Assembly (NCBI GenBank): GCA_950295325.1
Contig: OX485806.1
Location: 55,363,169 to 55,427,168, forward strand
Length of the DNA stretch: 64,000 nt
Reading direction: 5' to 3'
DNA from: Polytrichum commune
Taxonomy: Eukaryota > Streptophyta > Polytrichopsida > Polytrichales > Polytrichaceae
The notes beneath the pieces are model-generated. The model saw nothing but the letters and a program-made list of their open reading frames with translations. It searched no databases and was not told the DNA's origin. The translations under genes were made by a program, and so were the position numbers. Each line of letters opens with the position of its first letter. The stretch's first letter is position 1. Of this stretch, positions 22,775 through 34,757 are shown in pieces.

Positions 22775-24412
22775 AACGACTACATTGCCCATGTTGCATG
22801 CAAAGGTCGAGTTCAATGCTCATTGGCAAAAGTAAAGGATCACCTTATACACAATGGCAGAGAACCTGCATTCAGAGTTTGGAGGGGCCCTGGAGCAAGG
22901 GACGCCTCCGATGACGAATGGGAACAAGAGTTTAAGAGACCTTGCGGAGCACATGATGGACAATTTGATGCGGGGTTGGATATGCAGGGCATGGTTGAGG
23001 ACGCATTTCAACAATGCGATGAGCCCCCACTCCTAGTGCCTCCATCGGAAGAACAACTTGGACACATTGTCATGGAAGCCTTGACAATTGCGGACGAACT
23101 AACAAATGTTGGTGTGGATGAATCCAACGATGGGACAGATGACAAACCTATGGGGGACAACGAAGGTAGCACTCCCGAAGAAGAGAACCATGACGACCCA
23201 CGCGTCTTGGAGGAAACCATGGAGGAGTTGTACCATGGAGCGAGGTCGTCAATCCTGGCAGCCACAATCCTGATAATGACTTTGTGCACGATACATGGCG
23301 TGAGCAACAAATTTGCGCATCAGCTCTTCACACTATTTCGCAGACACCTTCTTCCAAGTGAGAATCAATTGCCCAAAAAATACCATGCCGCAAAAGCCTT
23401 GGTACAAAAACTAGGATTAAATTACAACACAATTCATGCATGCCAAACATGTTGTGTTTTGTTTAGGGGACAATGTGAAGATGCCACATGTTGTCCAAGG
23501 TGTAAGAAACCGCAGTACAAAGACGAGGCCAAAAAAAAAGACCATGGAAAGTCCTTAGGCAGTTCCCTTTGATCCCTAGGCTTAAACGTATGTTTGGCAT
23601 GCTGGCAATGTCGGAGCTTATGTTGTGGCATGCAAAGAATAAAAGTACAGATGGATTAGTAAGACATCTGTGTGACTCCAAGGCATGGAGGCATGTACAT
23701 GAAGTTGTAGGTTGTAGTTTTGGCAATGACGACCGTAACATTCACCTAGGATTGGCAGCGGATGGCGTGAACCCTTTCAAACTACAGCGCTGCAGTTGGA
23801 GCACGTGGCCGGTAATGTTGTTGGATTACAACATTCCTCCTTGGTTGAGCACAAAGAAAATTTTCATCATGTTAGCTTTGCTGATTCCTGGAAAACAATC
23901 TGTGACCTCAGAATTTTTTGATGTGTACTTGGAGCCTCTGGTTGAGGAGTTGGTGCAACTTTAGAAGGGTGTGGTTGCCTACGATGTGTTGAAAGATCAC
24001 GGCTCCAGGGCTTTCAAACTTTGAGCTGTGTTACTATGGACAATGTACGATTTTCTGGGATATGGTACTGTTGCAGGTGTTGCACATCAAGGCTATGTTG
24101 TGTGTCCGGTTTGTGGACCGCATTTCAAAGGTGAACACTCAATTGAACTTGGAAAGCAAACGTACACGGACACCAGGAGGTGGCTACCACATGACGACCC
24201 ATGGAGGTCCACGACAATGAAGGACCACTTTAATGGCTGTGAAGAGGACTGGCGCAAGCCCAATGTAGTCAATGCAGAGGAGCGAGTGCAAAAAACCATT
24301 GAGTACCAGAAATGGCTGGATGAGGGCAAAAAAAAAAGTGTGGGAGATCCATCGAAAATGCATGGTGTCAAAAGGAGGAGTATTCTACACAACCTGCCCT
24401 ATTGGAAGGTAA
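22775..24412 (+). pseudogene. TNP2 transposase, N-terminal half
   Basis: The frame around 22775-22900 gives CPCC and a CSLAKVKDHLIHNGREPAF segment (transposase-associated domain). Then follows the typical TNP2 core: CTIHGVSNKFAHQLFTLFRR, LLPSENQLPKKYHAAKAL, IHACQTCCVLFRG with CPRCKKPQY, a basic FPLIPRLKRMFGM, LAADGVNPF, WPVMLLDYNIPPW, DVYLEPLVEEL, WTMYDFLGYG and HNLPYWK. The frame shifts by one at an A9 run near 23530. In-frame TAG after EELVQL and TGA near 24020 also break it, each one C-to-T from sense. The coding part ends at YWK|gtaatg, a plausible splice donor. It is a dead copy. Confidence 0.85.
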
Positions 24413-24734
24413 TGGTTGATTAGCATTTACATATTAATTGTTTAAAGGATTCTTGGTGATGTGTCCTATAACTCAAGAATGTACTGGGTATGTAATGTGT
24501 GTATTCCCACACATAGTGAATCCTTTCTCACATTGCACTTAACAAAAGTCCAGAATGTAGATGAAGCGTATGTGATAGCACAAGAGAACTTGTCCTTTTT
24601 GACCTTGACTAATCAATGATTGGGTGTCCTTAAGAACTCCTTTAATGATAGACTTTCCAGCGTTTACAACAAAAATCACAGTCATAAATAGAGTCTTTGT
24701 TTGCCGATTTTCTTGCGGTGTCGTGCGAGTGTGT

Positions 24735-26244
24735 TGTGAGGCCAAACCGCCCACCCTTAAGCGTCCTAGTCCAGGTGAGGGTATGGTGATCACATTCATA
24801 TTCATCCTAGTTTACCCTTCCTCCGCCATTCATCTCCATGACATCACACATACCTTGGGTCACATCAATTTATTCCATATTATGAGTACAAGCGTTGATA
24901 AACGTTTTTATGCATTGGTACTATCTTCACATCCTCTATCAACTTCCCACACAATTGCACCCCCGATTACACGGAGAGCTAACTACCTAGTTAACCCATC
25001 CATCTTAATGTAAGGTATTAGACCTAACTAACCCCTCATATTAATTGCCCCTTAGTCCAACTGCCCCTTAGTAAAGCATTTGTCTCAGCCCTTAGTAAGC
25101 TGTTGGTCTTGGTCTTAGTAAGTTGTTGGTCTCGGCCTTAGTAAGTTGTTGTCCTCGGCCTTAATAAGTTGTTGGTCTCAGTCTAAGTAAGCTACTGGTC
25201 TCGGCCTAAGTAAGCTGCTGGTCTCGGCCTTAGTAAGCTGTTGTCCTCGGCCTTAGTAAGTTGTTGGTCTCGGTCTAAGTAAGCTATTGGTCTCGGCCTA
25301 AGTAAGTTGTTGGTCTCGGCCTTAGTAAGCTGTTGTCTCGACCTTAGTAAGTTGTTGTCCTCGGCCTTAATAAGCTATTGGTCTCGGTCTAAGTAAGCTA
25401 CTGGTCTCGGCCTAAGTAAGCTGCTGGTCTCGGCCTTAGTAAGCTTCTGTCCTCGGCCTAAGTAAGCTTCTGTCCTCGGCCTTAATAAGCTTCTGTGTCG
25501 GCCTTAATAAGCTGCTAGTCTCGGCCTAATTAAGCTTCTGTCCTCGGCCTTAGTAGCTGTTGGTTTCGGTCTAAATAAGCTACTAGTCTCGGCCCTTCTA
25601 ATCGCTAATTTTCTAAGCTCCCTCTAATCACTATGTTCTTTAAGTTCCCTCTAATCAACTTTATTCTCTAAGTTCCCTCTAATCAACTTTATTCTCTAAG
25701 TTCCCTCTAATCAACTCTATTATCTAAGTTCTCTCTAATCAACTCTATTCTCTAAGTTTCCTCTAATCAACTCTATTCTCTAAGTTTCCTCTAATCAACT
25801 CTATTCTCTACCACACTCCACAACATACACACACACACACGCACCCCCACACCCACAAGAGAGAGAGAAAGAAAAAATGAGAGAGGAGGAAGGAATGAGA
25901 GAGGGCATCCCACAACCACGACCTCCTTAACATTTTCCTACTTAGTAGGACCTTATCCTATCCACTAACTCCTCACCCCCTAAACCAACAAGAACATGTT
26001 CTAATTCAAACATTTAACTCAAAGGCCCTTCCCCTTGCCTCATCAAAGACTACTCCTCTAATCAAAACACTCCCTAATGCCACTAAACCTCTACTTAAGC
26101 ACACAAAATGTCTTAAGGCCTAAACATAAATCCACACTAAGCCTCACTCTTTTTATACTTTGAATTGTTTCAATAACACTCCAAATGCAATTCTAAGTAG
26201 ATCCTAAATATAAAACAAATATGAGCAACCATTTTGGGCTCATA
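24735..26244 (-). mobile_element. Solo LTR in the transposase gene, 1.5 kb
   Basis: On the plus strand it begins tgtgaggccaaaccgcccac and ends accattttgggctcata (the final caca changed to cata). It is flanked by a perfect 5-bp duplication tgtgt (24730-24734 and 26245-26249). This is the same LTR family as at 2346, 17304 and 31566. Internally it has two minisatellites: a ~24-bp unit with ttagtaagctgttggtctcg at about 25070-25600, and a ~27-bp unit with ctctaatcaactctattctc at about 25610-25810. It sits between the two halves of the TNP2 gene. Confidence 0.9.
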
Positions 26245-26285
26245 TGTGTGTAGAAAATATTCTGAAGTTTATAACAATGCAAGAC

Positions 26286-26950
26286 CTCCTCATACGATAC
26301 ACGCTGGATGTTATGCATTGCGAGCAAAATGTTGCCAAAAATATTTTCAAGACCGTGACCGGCCTCTAGGACACGGTGAAGGTTAGGCGAGACCTGCAAC
26401 GCAAAGGCATTAGGAAACATTTGTGGCTTATTCCCCATCCCCTAAAAAATGGTAGAGTGCTGAAGCCAAATGCCCCGTATGTGCTGACTAGTGATGAATT
26501 TGACGTTTTTGCCAACACCATTGAGTCCCTGAAGCCACCTTCAGGCTTTGTCTCGAACATGACACAATACATACAGAAGAAGAAATTTGGGGGGTTGAAG
26601 TCACATGACTACCATGTGCTCATGCAACAAGTCATGTCTTTAGCCCTACGCGTTCTTTTGCAACGTGGACCGAGAATGGCGGTCATGAGAATTTCCAGGG
26701 TTTTTCGGAAAATATGCAGTAGCGTGTGGAATCCCTCGCAAATTCAAGCTCTACAAGCGGACGTGGCACAGAGCATGGCATTTCTGGAGATTCATTTCCC
26801 ACCATCATTTTTTGATGTAATGACACATTTAGTATATCACCTCGTCGATAAATTGGATGTGTGTGAACCTGTATCCTCATGGTGGATAAATTGCAGTGTT
26901 AATCTTAATCACAGTGATTCACGCTCCATTCTCAGAAGAACTTACCACTG
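26286..26950 (+). pseudogene. TNP2 transposase, C-terminal half with DUF4218-like region
   Basis: It opens with DLLIRYTLDVMHCEQNVAKN, which follows LPYWK directly in TNP2 proteins. It continues through LWLIPHPLKNGRVLKPNAPY, KSHDYHVLMQQ and SMAFLEIHFPPSFFDVMTHL...HLVDKLDVC, the pattern of the DUF4218 segment of CACTA transposases. A TAG after KTVTGL breaks the frame. The split from the N-terminal half is explained by an intron plus the inserted solo LTR, yet a CACTA-type terminus also lies in that gap. Confidence 0.85.
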
Positions 26951-28203
26951 AAGTTGTAATAAGTGATTTTTAAGGTCTTTTTTCATGGCATATTCAAGTT
27001 AATGTCTGATTTCAATTGTAATTTTAGAGGATCGCTTTATGTCACTGTTTCCAACATGTAGACAAGAAACACAGTCCATGATGAAAGCAATATTGTAAAC
27101 ACCTACCTCTCAACAATACTAGAATAGCTATGTCATCAGTTCTTTTAACGACTTACCAAAGACATTTCGAGCTTATAAATAACACTTTGTGGGTATAAAT
27201 TTTGGGATAACTCAATGAGAAAAATTTTAAATTCCATATTCGTTACATTGAGACTTTTCGTTGTCTCATTTTTTTCTTTCAGTGGAAGATAAATTGTTTT
27301 ATCTCTTTACTAGTTTATTTTTATGAACAGATGACAACACTAACTTTTAGAATTTCATTATAGAATCAATATTCGAGCATTATTGTTATTTTGGTTTCAA
27401 ATACTTTTTTTTAAATGAATTTTTGAATAACTAGCTTTCTGTCTCAGAATTTGCAAAAAGTCACAATATAATGAATATGGCCTTGAAATGTGAATTGAAA
27501 TTGACAAAAATACCCTAGAAAAGTGTTTAGAAAATGATCCTGTAATTACCTATCTAGCATGTCGTTAACCAACCCACGTTGTTTCGAAGCACAACGACAG
27601 CCAACTAACCAATTGCAACCGGCCTCATTGATCGCGTTCCGACTTAATGTGTGAGATTTGTTGTGGAGTTGCACTCGATCACGAGTGTTGCGAACAACTA
27701 GAGAATAGAAGAAGAAGGTAACCGATGCATCAAAGTTGAGTAGATAAATAGAGGCACAATGTGATGGTTTTTGATAGTGTAGACTGATGGCAAGGCTTGA
27801 AGGACGCGGAGTGGGCAATATACACCTAAATAGCAGCTGTTTATATTGACGAGAACTGGGAATTGAAAGTACTATTTTTTGTTACTTCACTTGACTATGA
27901 CCGCCCTGCCGGAACAGACACGAGCAGGAGTGTTTTGGTTCCCAAACTTTGACGTTGAAGGTTTAATTGACTCGCAAGCAAGCAAAACAAGCAACTTCTT
28001 GATCGGGGCAGCCGATTGAAGAAGATAACTTATGTGACTATGGCCTCTACTTTCTGTCTGGGCAAAAATACCCCACAAAATTGTTCTCAAAATGAAAATC
28101 ATGAGTTCATTGTCCCCAGGTACTCTCCAAATGACTGTCGATCGAAATCTCCAAATCAACCAAACCAATCCAGTTCGGTACGTTTTTTTCGGGTTTAGGG
28201 TCC
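26951..28203. other. Transposon-flanking sequence without recognised genes
   Basis: AT-rich at first, then mixed composition from 27545. No CACTA-type right terminus was found here and no coding exon was recognised. Short open frames around 27546-28168 lack motifs. Confidence 0.5.
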
Positions 28204-28479
28204 CTATCGCCCTCTCAAATCAATTGATAATATTTCACAAACATTGTACTGCAATGGAAACAAACTTTTGAGTATGTTCATACTGAATGTAGGACTCACC
28301 ATGACTGGGTACACCAAGTAAGGATCTCGTCCATGTGTAATGTGGTGCCTTGCCACAGTCTCCACTTTTCTAATGGAAGCGCCTCCGCAACGATTGCATG
28401 AACATGGATATTCAGGTAATCCCAACCTATTTGCTATAGACCGCTCAATGTGATATGTTGCACATAATCTTCGCCGCAT
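28204..28479 (-). pseudogene. Fragment of a second TNP2-type N-terminus, minus strand
   Basis: The minus-strand frame contains YPCSCNRCGG, then VARHHITHGRDPYLVYPV. The spacing of cysteines, V..H.I.HGR.P resembles the transposase-associated segment CPCC...VKDHLIHNGREP of the plus-strand element near 22800. It is therefore probably the start of another CACTA transposase in opposite orientation. Weak continuation upstream on the minus strand (28434-28646 and 28782-28982) shows no motifs. Confidence 0.45.
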
Positions 28480-28649
28480 TCTGCAAGTTTTATGGACCTC
28501 GGCAATTCATGAAACATGGTCTCTAAAACACGCATACAATTTGAATCCTGTTTAGTATATACGTAACATACAAGTGTAATAGTAGAACTCACTAATTCAG
28601 GATCTAGCATTTGTTCAAAATATACATAATCCCACAATGGTTTCATACC

Positions 28650-29454
28650 CTACTGGTAAATTTGGAATTTACTAAACATTGTCTACACAAAACCAATGCT
28701 GATGTACATCACATTAGTGAATGGAATCCAAACTTACGAGGTTGGTTCAGTGCTAGGGACTGTGACATTTGCGAATGATCTCTAGCACTTCTGAAAGTTG
28801 TTTCTAAAGCTATGATATGTGCACCATGTTTTCAACACATGACTGGTTTTAGATACGGATTGGCAGCATATCGGACCATTCCATAACACTACATTACCCC
28901 AGGAGCAACCTCTCCGTTCACAACATAATTGACCAGGAACTATCATAATATGAGGAACTGAGTTCACTGAAGTCACATACATATCTTATACCTTGAAGAT
29001 GTTATCGGGCACGAGATTTGCTTGAGCTGTCGCATCTTCTTCTTATAAACCGACGACCAAATGACTATTTCGGGTGGCGGTTGTGGGCCTTCATGAGGTT
29101 AGAAGATTTCAGCCCACATTCAACACGTTTTCTTGTTGTAGCCAGGTCAAAATGCAATTCGACCCGCAAAATTGGGACCTCTTCTACGACAATGCGAGGA
29201 GTCCCAAGCTTGAGCTCCATAATAAGTTTGTAGTCTCTAGAGCTATGGAGTTAGTAGTATATATGTGACCCAGCAAGTCTTCGAGTATGCCCTCATCAAG
29301 TGGTTCGGGAAGCAGGTGCTCTTCTCACCTTAACAAGTCCAATGCCTTCTTGCACACTTGAATCTTTACTTTTTAGCCAGCCAGAAGCAGATAACATAAT
29401 TCCCAGCGCCTTGCACAGCCCACAACACCGACACTCCCATCAGTTCCAAGACTC
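28650..29454 (+). other. Unassigned region with possible exon fragment
   Basis: Around 29140-29330 a stretch after gtagccag reads as protein-like (QFDPQNWDLFYDNA, and in another frame TQQVFEYALIKWFGKQVLF), but the frame is interrupted by stop codons and no family is recognised. The remainder has no supported feature. Confidence 0.25.
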
Positions 29455-31565
29455 TAGTTTGACGTAGATAGGTTGAAGATGTGTGGACTAGCTCGGTTGT
29501 TATGTTCAAATAGTTTAGGTATGTACTAGAATTCGGCCCTCTCGGATCCAAGAGGGTGTGGGTTGAGGTTGGTAGGACCAGATTATGACTTGAATGTTGT
29601 GCATTATGTATGTGTAGATAGGTTGAAGATGTGTGGACTAGCTTGGTTGTTATGTTCAAATAGTTTAGGTATGTACTAGAATTCGACCGTCTCAGATCCG
29701 AGAGGGTCATGGTTGAGGTTGGTAGGACCATATTTTCACTTGAATGTTGTGTATTATGTATGCGTAGATAGGTTGAAAATGTGTGGACTACCTCGGTTGA
29801 TAGGTTCAAATAGTTGGGGTATGCACTAGAATTCGGCGCTCTTGAATCCTACAGGGTTTTGGTTGAAGTTGGTAGGACCAAAATTTGACTTGAATGTTGT
29901 GTATTATGTATGTGTAGATAGGTTGAAGATGTGTGGACTAGCTTGGTTGATATATTCAAATAAATTGCATATGGACTAGAATTCAACCCTCTCGGATCCC
30001 AGAGGTTCATGGTTGAGGATTGTAGAAATAGATTTTGACTTGAATGTTGTGTAGAATGTATGTGTAGATAGGTTGAAGATGTGTGGACTAGCTCCGTTGA
30101 TATGTTCAAATAATTGAGGTATGCACTAGAATTCGGCGTTGTCAAATCCTAGAGGGTGTTGGTTGAGGTTGGTAGGACCAGATTATGAGTTGAATGTTGT
30201 GCATTATGTATGTGTAGATAGGTTGAAGATGTGTGGACTAGCTCGGTTGTTATCTTCAAATAGTTTGCCTATGAACTAGAATTTGACTGTCTCGGATCCG
30301 AGAGGGTCATGGTTAAGGTTGGTAGGACCATATTTTGACTTGAATGTTGTGTATTATGTATGCGTAGATAGGTTGAAGATGTGTGGACTACCTCGGTTGA
30401 TATGTTCAAATAGTTGGGGTATGAATTAGAATTGGACCATGTCGGATCCTAGAGGCTCATGGTTGAGGTTGGTAAGTCCAGATTGTGACTTGAATGTTGT
30501 GTATTATGTATGTGTAGATAGATAGAAGATGTCTGGACTAGCTCTGTTGTTATGTTCAAATGGTTTGCCTATGAACTAGAATTCGACCGTCTCGGATCCG
30601 AGAGGGACATGGTTGAGGTTGGAAAGACCAGATTGTGACTTGAATGTTGTGTATTATGTATGTGTAGATAGGTTGAAGATATGTGGACTAGCTCGGTTGA
30701 TATGTTCAAATAGTTTGCCTATGAACTAGAATTTGACCGTCCCGGATCTGAGAGGATCATGGTTGAGGTTGGTAGGACCAGATTTTGACTTGAATGTTGT
30801 GTATTATGTATGTGTAGATAGGTTGAAGATGTGTGGACTAGCTCGGTTGATATGTTCAAATAATTTGCCTATGAACTAGAATTTGACCTCTCGGATTCGA
30901 GAGGGTCATCATTGAGGCTGGTAGGACCAGATTGTGACTTGAATGTTGTGTATTATGTATGTGTAAATAGGTTGAAGATGTTTCGACTAGCTCAGGTGTT
31001 CCGTTCAAATATTTTGCCTATGAACTAGAATTCGACCGTCTCGGATCGGAGAGGGCCATGGTTGAGGTTCGTAAGACCAAAATGTGACTTGATGGTTGTG
31101 TATTATGTATGTGTAGATAGGTTGAAGATGTGTGGACTAGTTTGGTTGTTATGTTCAAATAGTTTGGGTATGCACTAGAATTCGACGTTCTCGAATCCTG
31201 GAGGGTCTTGGTTGAAGTTGGTAGGACCACATTTTGACTTGGATGTTGTGTTTGATGTATGTGAAGATACGGTGAAGATGTGTGGCCTAGTTCGGTTGAT
31301 ATATTCAAATAGTTTGGATATGCACTAGAATTCAACCGTCTTGGATCGGAGAGGGTCTTGGTTGAATTGGTAGGACCAAATTTTGACTTGAATGTTGTGT
31401 AATATGTATGTGTAGATAGGTTGAAGATGTGTGGACTAGTTCGGTTGATATGTTCAAATAGTTTGGGTATGCACTAGAATTCGACCGTCTCGGATCCGAG
31501 AGGGTCATGGTTGAGGTTGGTAGGACCAGATTTTGACTTGAATGTTGTGTATTATGTATGTGTAG
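29455..31565 (+). repeat. 150-bp satellite array, about 14 units
   Basis: Head-to-tail units of almost exactly 150 bp, each with ggttgaagatgtgtggacta, gttcaaatag, ctagaattcg, a tcggatcc-type box and gacttgaatgttgtgtatta. The tcggatcc box recurs near 29543, 29695, 29845 and so on to 31496. Because 150 is a multiple of three, minus-strand frames stay open over several units as 50-residue repeats. That is a by-product of periodicity and there is no sign of a real gene. The gypsy LTR at 31566 starts inside a unit. Confidence 0.95.
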
Positions 31566-32516
31566 TGTGAGCCGAAAATGGTGCCCACATGTGTTATTAA
31601 CCCTTTGAAACCATTAGGAGTTACATTTTGATGTTTCATAATTATTCTCAAAAATATAAAAAAAGTGAGGCTTGGTGTGAAGTTATATTTAGGCCTTAGG
31701 CTTATGTGGTGTAGTTAATTAGAAGCTTAGCGGCATGAAGGAAGTTCTTTGGTTAGGCGAGTGTAGCATGTGGTGGACCAAGGGGAGCTCCTTGAATTTA
31801 AATATTTGAATTGGGATCCATCTTGTTGGTTTAGGAGTTGAAAGCTTAGCGGATAGGATAAGAACATACGAAGTAGGCGAGGATCGAGGGGCTTACTTCG
31901 CGGATAGGATAAAAGCCTACAAAGTAGGAGAGGATCGAGGGGCTTATTTTCAGCTTTGAAGGGTGCTCACCCCTTTCCTTCCCTTATATATTTCTTTCTC
32001 TCACCTTCTTCAATCACTTGTATTCCTATTCACTTTCTCTTCCTTCACGCTCTTCCATCTTGCACGTGTGGGTGCACACGTGTGTGTGAGCATATGAGCA
32101 TGTTGTATTGATAGGGGAGTGTGGGAAAAGGGAAGAGGTTCATACAAGGCCCCTTTACCCTCTCCCTTCTCCTCTCCTTTTCTCTCTCTCCCTCTTGTTG
32201 TTCCTCTCATAGAATTGAATTTTAGAATTAGAATTGTGTTGGAATTAGTAGAAGGATTAGTGGAATTAGTAGAATTCATAGAGACTTGTAGGGGACTTAG
32301 TAAGGTTAAGTGTAGTAGTTGGTCGACCCTTGAAAAGGCCAATGCTCTACCTATTCAAGAGACTAGCATTAATAAAGCATCATGATTTCAAGTGAGTTGG
32401 GAGCTTGTTGAGATGGAAGTACATTCCATGTTACCACGAGCTTTGGTATGACACATGTGATTATCAAAACCATCACTCGGACTAGGACTCTTAAGGGTAG
32501 AGGGTTTGGCCTCACA
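31566..32516 (+). mobile_element. 5' LTR of gypsy element (short form, 951 bp)
   Basis: It begins tgtgagccgaaaatggtgcc and ends agggtttggcctcaca, directly followed by taaatggcgcgtccgccggg, a TGG-starting primer-binding-site-like sequence. It belongs to the same LTR family as the three copies at 2346, 17304 and 24735, and is the only one attached to its own downstream gag. It lies in the 150-bp satellite. No 3' LTR remains: the element is truncated at about 42434. Confidence 0.9.
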
Positions 32517-33515
32517 TAAATGGCGCGTCCGCCGGGAGTGAAGCGGGAAGTAGACACAAGACTTGGAGGCAATTAAAAAGACTTGGAGGCATGAACTTGA
32601 GAGAGGGGAATGAGCACTTGAGATATGCTAAGTATTTATTCTTAAGTATTTATTTTTTGAATTATTTAGATTAGTTGTATTTCGATTATTTCCTTGGGAT
32701 ATATTGCATTGTGATTTATGCAATTTCATTTTGAGAAAGCAGCGCGGCAAAGGTATGTCCGCATTCTTTTTGGGAATTTGCTAAGGACATAAAATGAACT
32801 TACGATCGATTAGTTCACTAAGACTTTAGAGGGATAACTAATTTTAGGAAAATTAGACTTTGACACTCACCCCGGGGTGAGTCTCCAAGTCTTGGGACTT
32901 GAGAGTTGATGCTATAGATTAGAATTGTTAGTTAGAAATTGTGATTGGGATGTCCAATTGAGTCACGGTCGAGGGGAGTGCTAACTTACAAGGGGAAGCG
33001 ATTGTTTAAGGTACGATGACTTCTTCAAAGTGAAATTGTTAATTAATTAATTAATGATTTTAGTATTCATCTTTATCGTTATCCGTAGTAGAGGGTAATT
33101 TCCTAGTCATAGCATTGTGTTGAAGACAAGAGGGTGATGCCTCGGTCTTTAATATGGTGCATGACGAAGGTTAACCCCTCACTCTCGGTATTGTGGTGAG
33201 TGTCAATTTGAGGAATGACACGGAGGTGATTCTCCGGCTTGACTAAGAATTGATATGAACATGCCTATCCTATGTTTGGGATTTTTCACTTAAGTGGGCT
33301 TGCAGGTTTTTTTTCCTCACCTCCATAATTTTTAAGTGACACCAAGAAAAGTGATAACATTAAAGAGGGAAGTCGGTGAAGAGTGTGTTTGGTCAAATAA
33401 GGGTTGATCCCAAAAACCAAGCTTGACACTAGAATTAGAAAAATAGACGCGTAAGAGGAGATCATCTAGGATTAGCGAAGGGTTAGAAGAAGTTGATGTT
33501 AGAATAGAAAGTTGT
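32517..33515 (+). other. Gypsy leader: primer-binding site and untranslated region
   Basis: A primer-binding-site candidate lies at 32521-32538 (tggcgcgtccgccgggag). About 980 bp of sequence with no coding signal then lead to the gag start at 33516. An open run exists just upstream of that ATG, so the true start may lie somewhat earlier. Confidence 0.6.
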
Positions 33516-34757
33516 TTGAATGTCGAGCCTAGTATTAGATCATTGTTAGATACATTAAAATCGGAGGCTCAACTTGAGAAAGAGGCAACTCCTTCCAAGT
33601 TGGGTGGTGAGACTTCATTGGAGAATTATATACTTAGGAAAGAAATTCTGATAAACGTTGATAGGGGGTTACAAGGGAGCGCACCGGTTACCATGGATCC
33701 GGATCGAATGATGGATCCACCACACATACCTCCTATGCCACCCATTGATCCATTGGTTATGCTGAGAGGCTTACCAATTGTGGTTCCACAAAACTTACAA
33801 ACGGTGGACATGCCTTCCTACCTTCCTAAGTTTTATGGAACTAAGGATGAAGATCCTTCTAGGCATATGGAGAGGTACATGGAGAGGTTAGCTAGTTCAC
33901 TCGTGACTAATCCGGGGTATTGGCTAATATGGGTCCCCACCACTTTAGAGGGTGAGGCTTATCAGTGGTATAGGGATCATGCCGAGGGACATTTTAGAGG
34001 ATGGGACCAATTACAAAGGGAATTCTTGAACGAGTTCCGTCCGGAGGTTGGTCAAAGCACGGCTTTGAGGGCATTAGCTTCATTGAAGCAAGATAGGGAA
34101 GAGGAGATTTCGGCTTGCATTAGGAGATTTGATTTAGTGTGTACACGATTTGTGGGCACTATGCTTAACGATGACATACTAAAGCAATTCTTCATTCAAG
34201 GGTTCTTTAAGTCGGGAACAATTAGGGGTGTTCTTGAGAGAAATCCTCACACATTGGCGGATGCTAAGTGGGCGGCTAGAGAGATAGAGAGTTTGGATAA
34301 AGATCACGAGAGATTGTGGAGAAGGGAAGATGAATTGATACCTCAATTCATTCCCATTCGACCTAGGGTGGTCACGGGAGAACCGGTCAAGTATAAGAGT
34401 CAAGTTCCTTATGCTATGGTCGAAACGGATCCACGTCCTTTAGCGGTTAGAGAACCGGCGCCACTTCTAGCATTACCGGCCCCTAGAGCGGATCCTCACC
34501 TTGAGGAAGTGGAGAGAAGGTTGGGTGCTAGTCAATTGGAATTTCAAGAGGCCATGATCAAGCAAATGCAAAGCCTTAGTGATCAAATGTCGTTGATAAT
34601 CAAGAGTGAACAGCCAGGACCTCCTCCCCCAATTGAGTCGGGTAGACATTCATCGGGTTTATGGTGTGTGCAATGTGGCCAACCGGGCCACACTTGTCAA
34701 TTTTGTAGAAGTGGACAAAACCGTGATCAACGAAAAAACAGTGGTCCACCTCCATAA
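33516..34757 (+). pseudogene. Ty3/gypsy gag
   Basis: A 413-residue frame with a retrotransposon gag core: FYGTKDEDPSRHMERYMERL, then WVPTTLEGEAYQWYRDHAEG, QLQREFLNEFRPEVGQ, CIRRFDLVCTRFVG and ADAKWAAREIESL. A zinc knuckle of exact C-x2-C-x4-H-x4-C spacing follows (CVQCGQPGHTCQFC). The TAA at 34755 probably interrupts a longer gag-pol frame, since the same frame runs on with a second Cys/His cluster. Gag forms the particle that packages element RNA. Confidence 0.9.

Larger units (their letters stand above)
19419..24720 (+). mobile_element. CACTA-type DNA transposon unit (TIR to TIR)
   Basis: The left end is cactacaagaaaatcggcaa at 19419. The right end at 24720 is its inverted complement (tttgccgattttcttgcggtg) with two changes in the terminal bases. 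Similarity continues about 40 bp further inward on both sides, including gactgcgattt against aaatcacagtc. This is typical CACTA terminal plus subterminal structure. The 3-bp flanks (tta and tcg) do not match. It contains the N-terminal half of a TNP2 transposase (from about 22775) and a possible captured exon. The second half of the transposase lies outside this right end, at 26286-26950, so the right boundary is puzzling. Confidence 0.7.

Noticed and set aside
25070-25810. CRISPR-like array of ~24-27-bp repeats
   Set aside because: Units are directly adjacent without unique spacers and lie inside an LTR; plant minisatellites.
29366-31335. Minus-strand repeat proteins (50-residue repeats)
   Set aside because: They are translations of a 150-bp satellite; several units contain stops and no start context or domain is seen.
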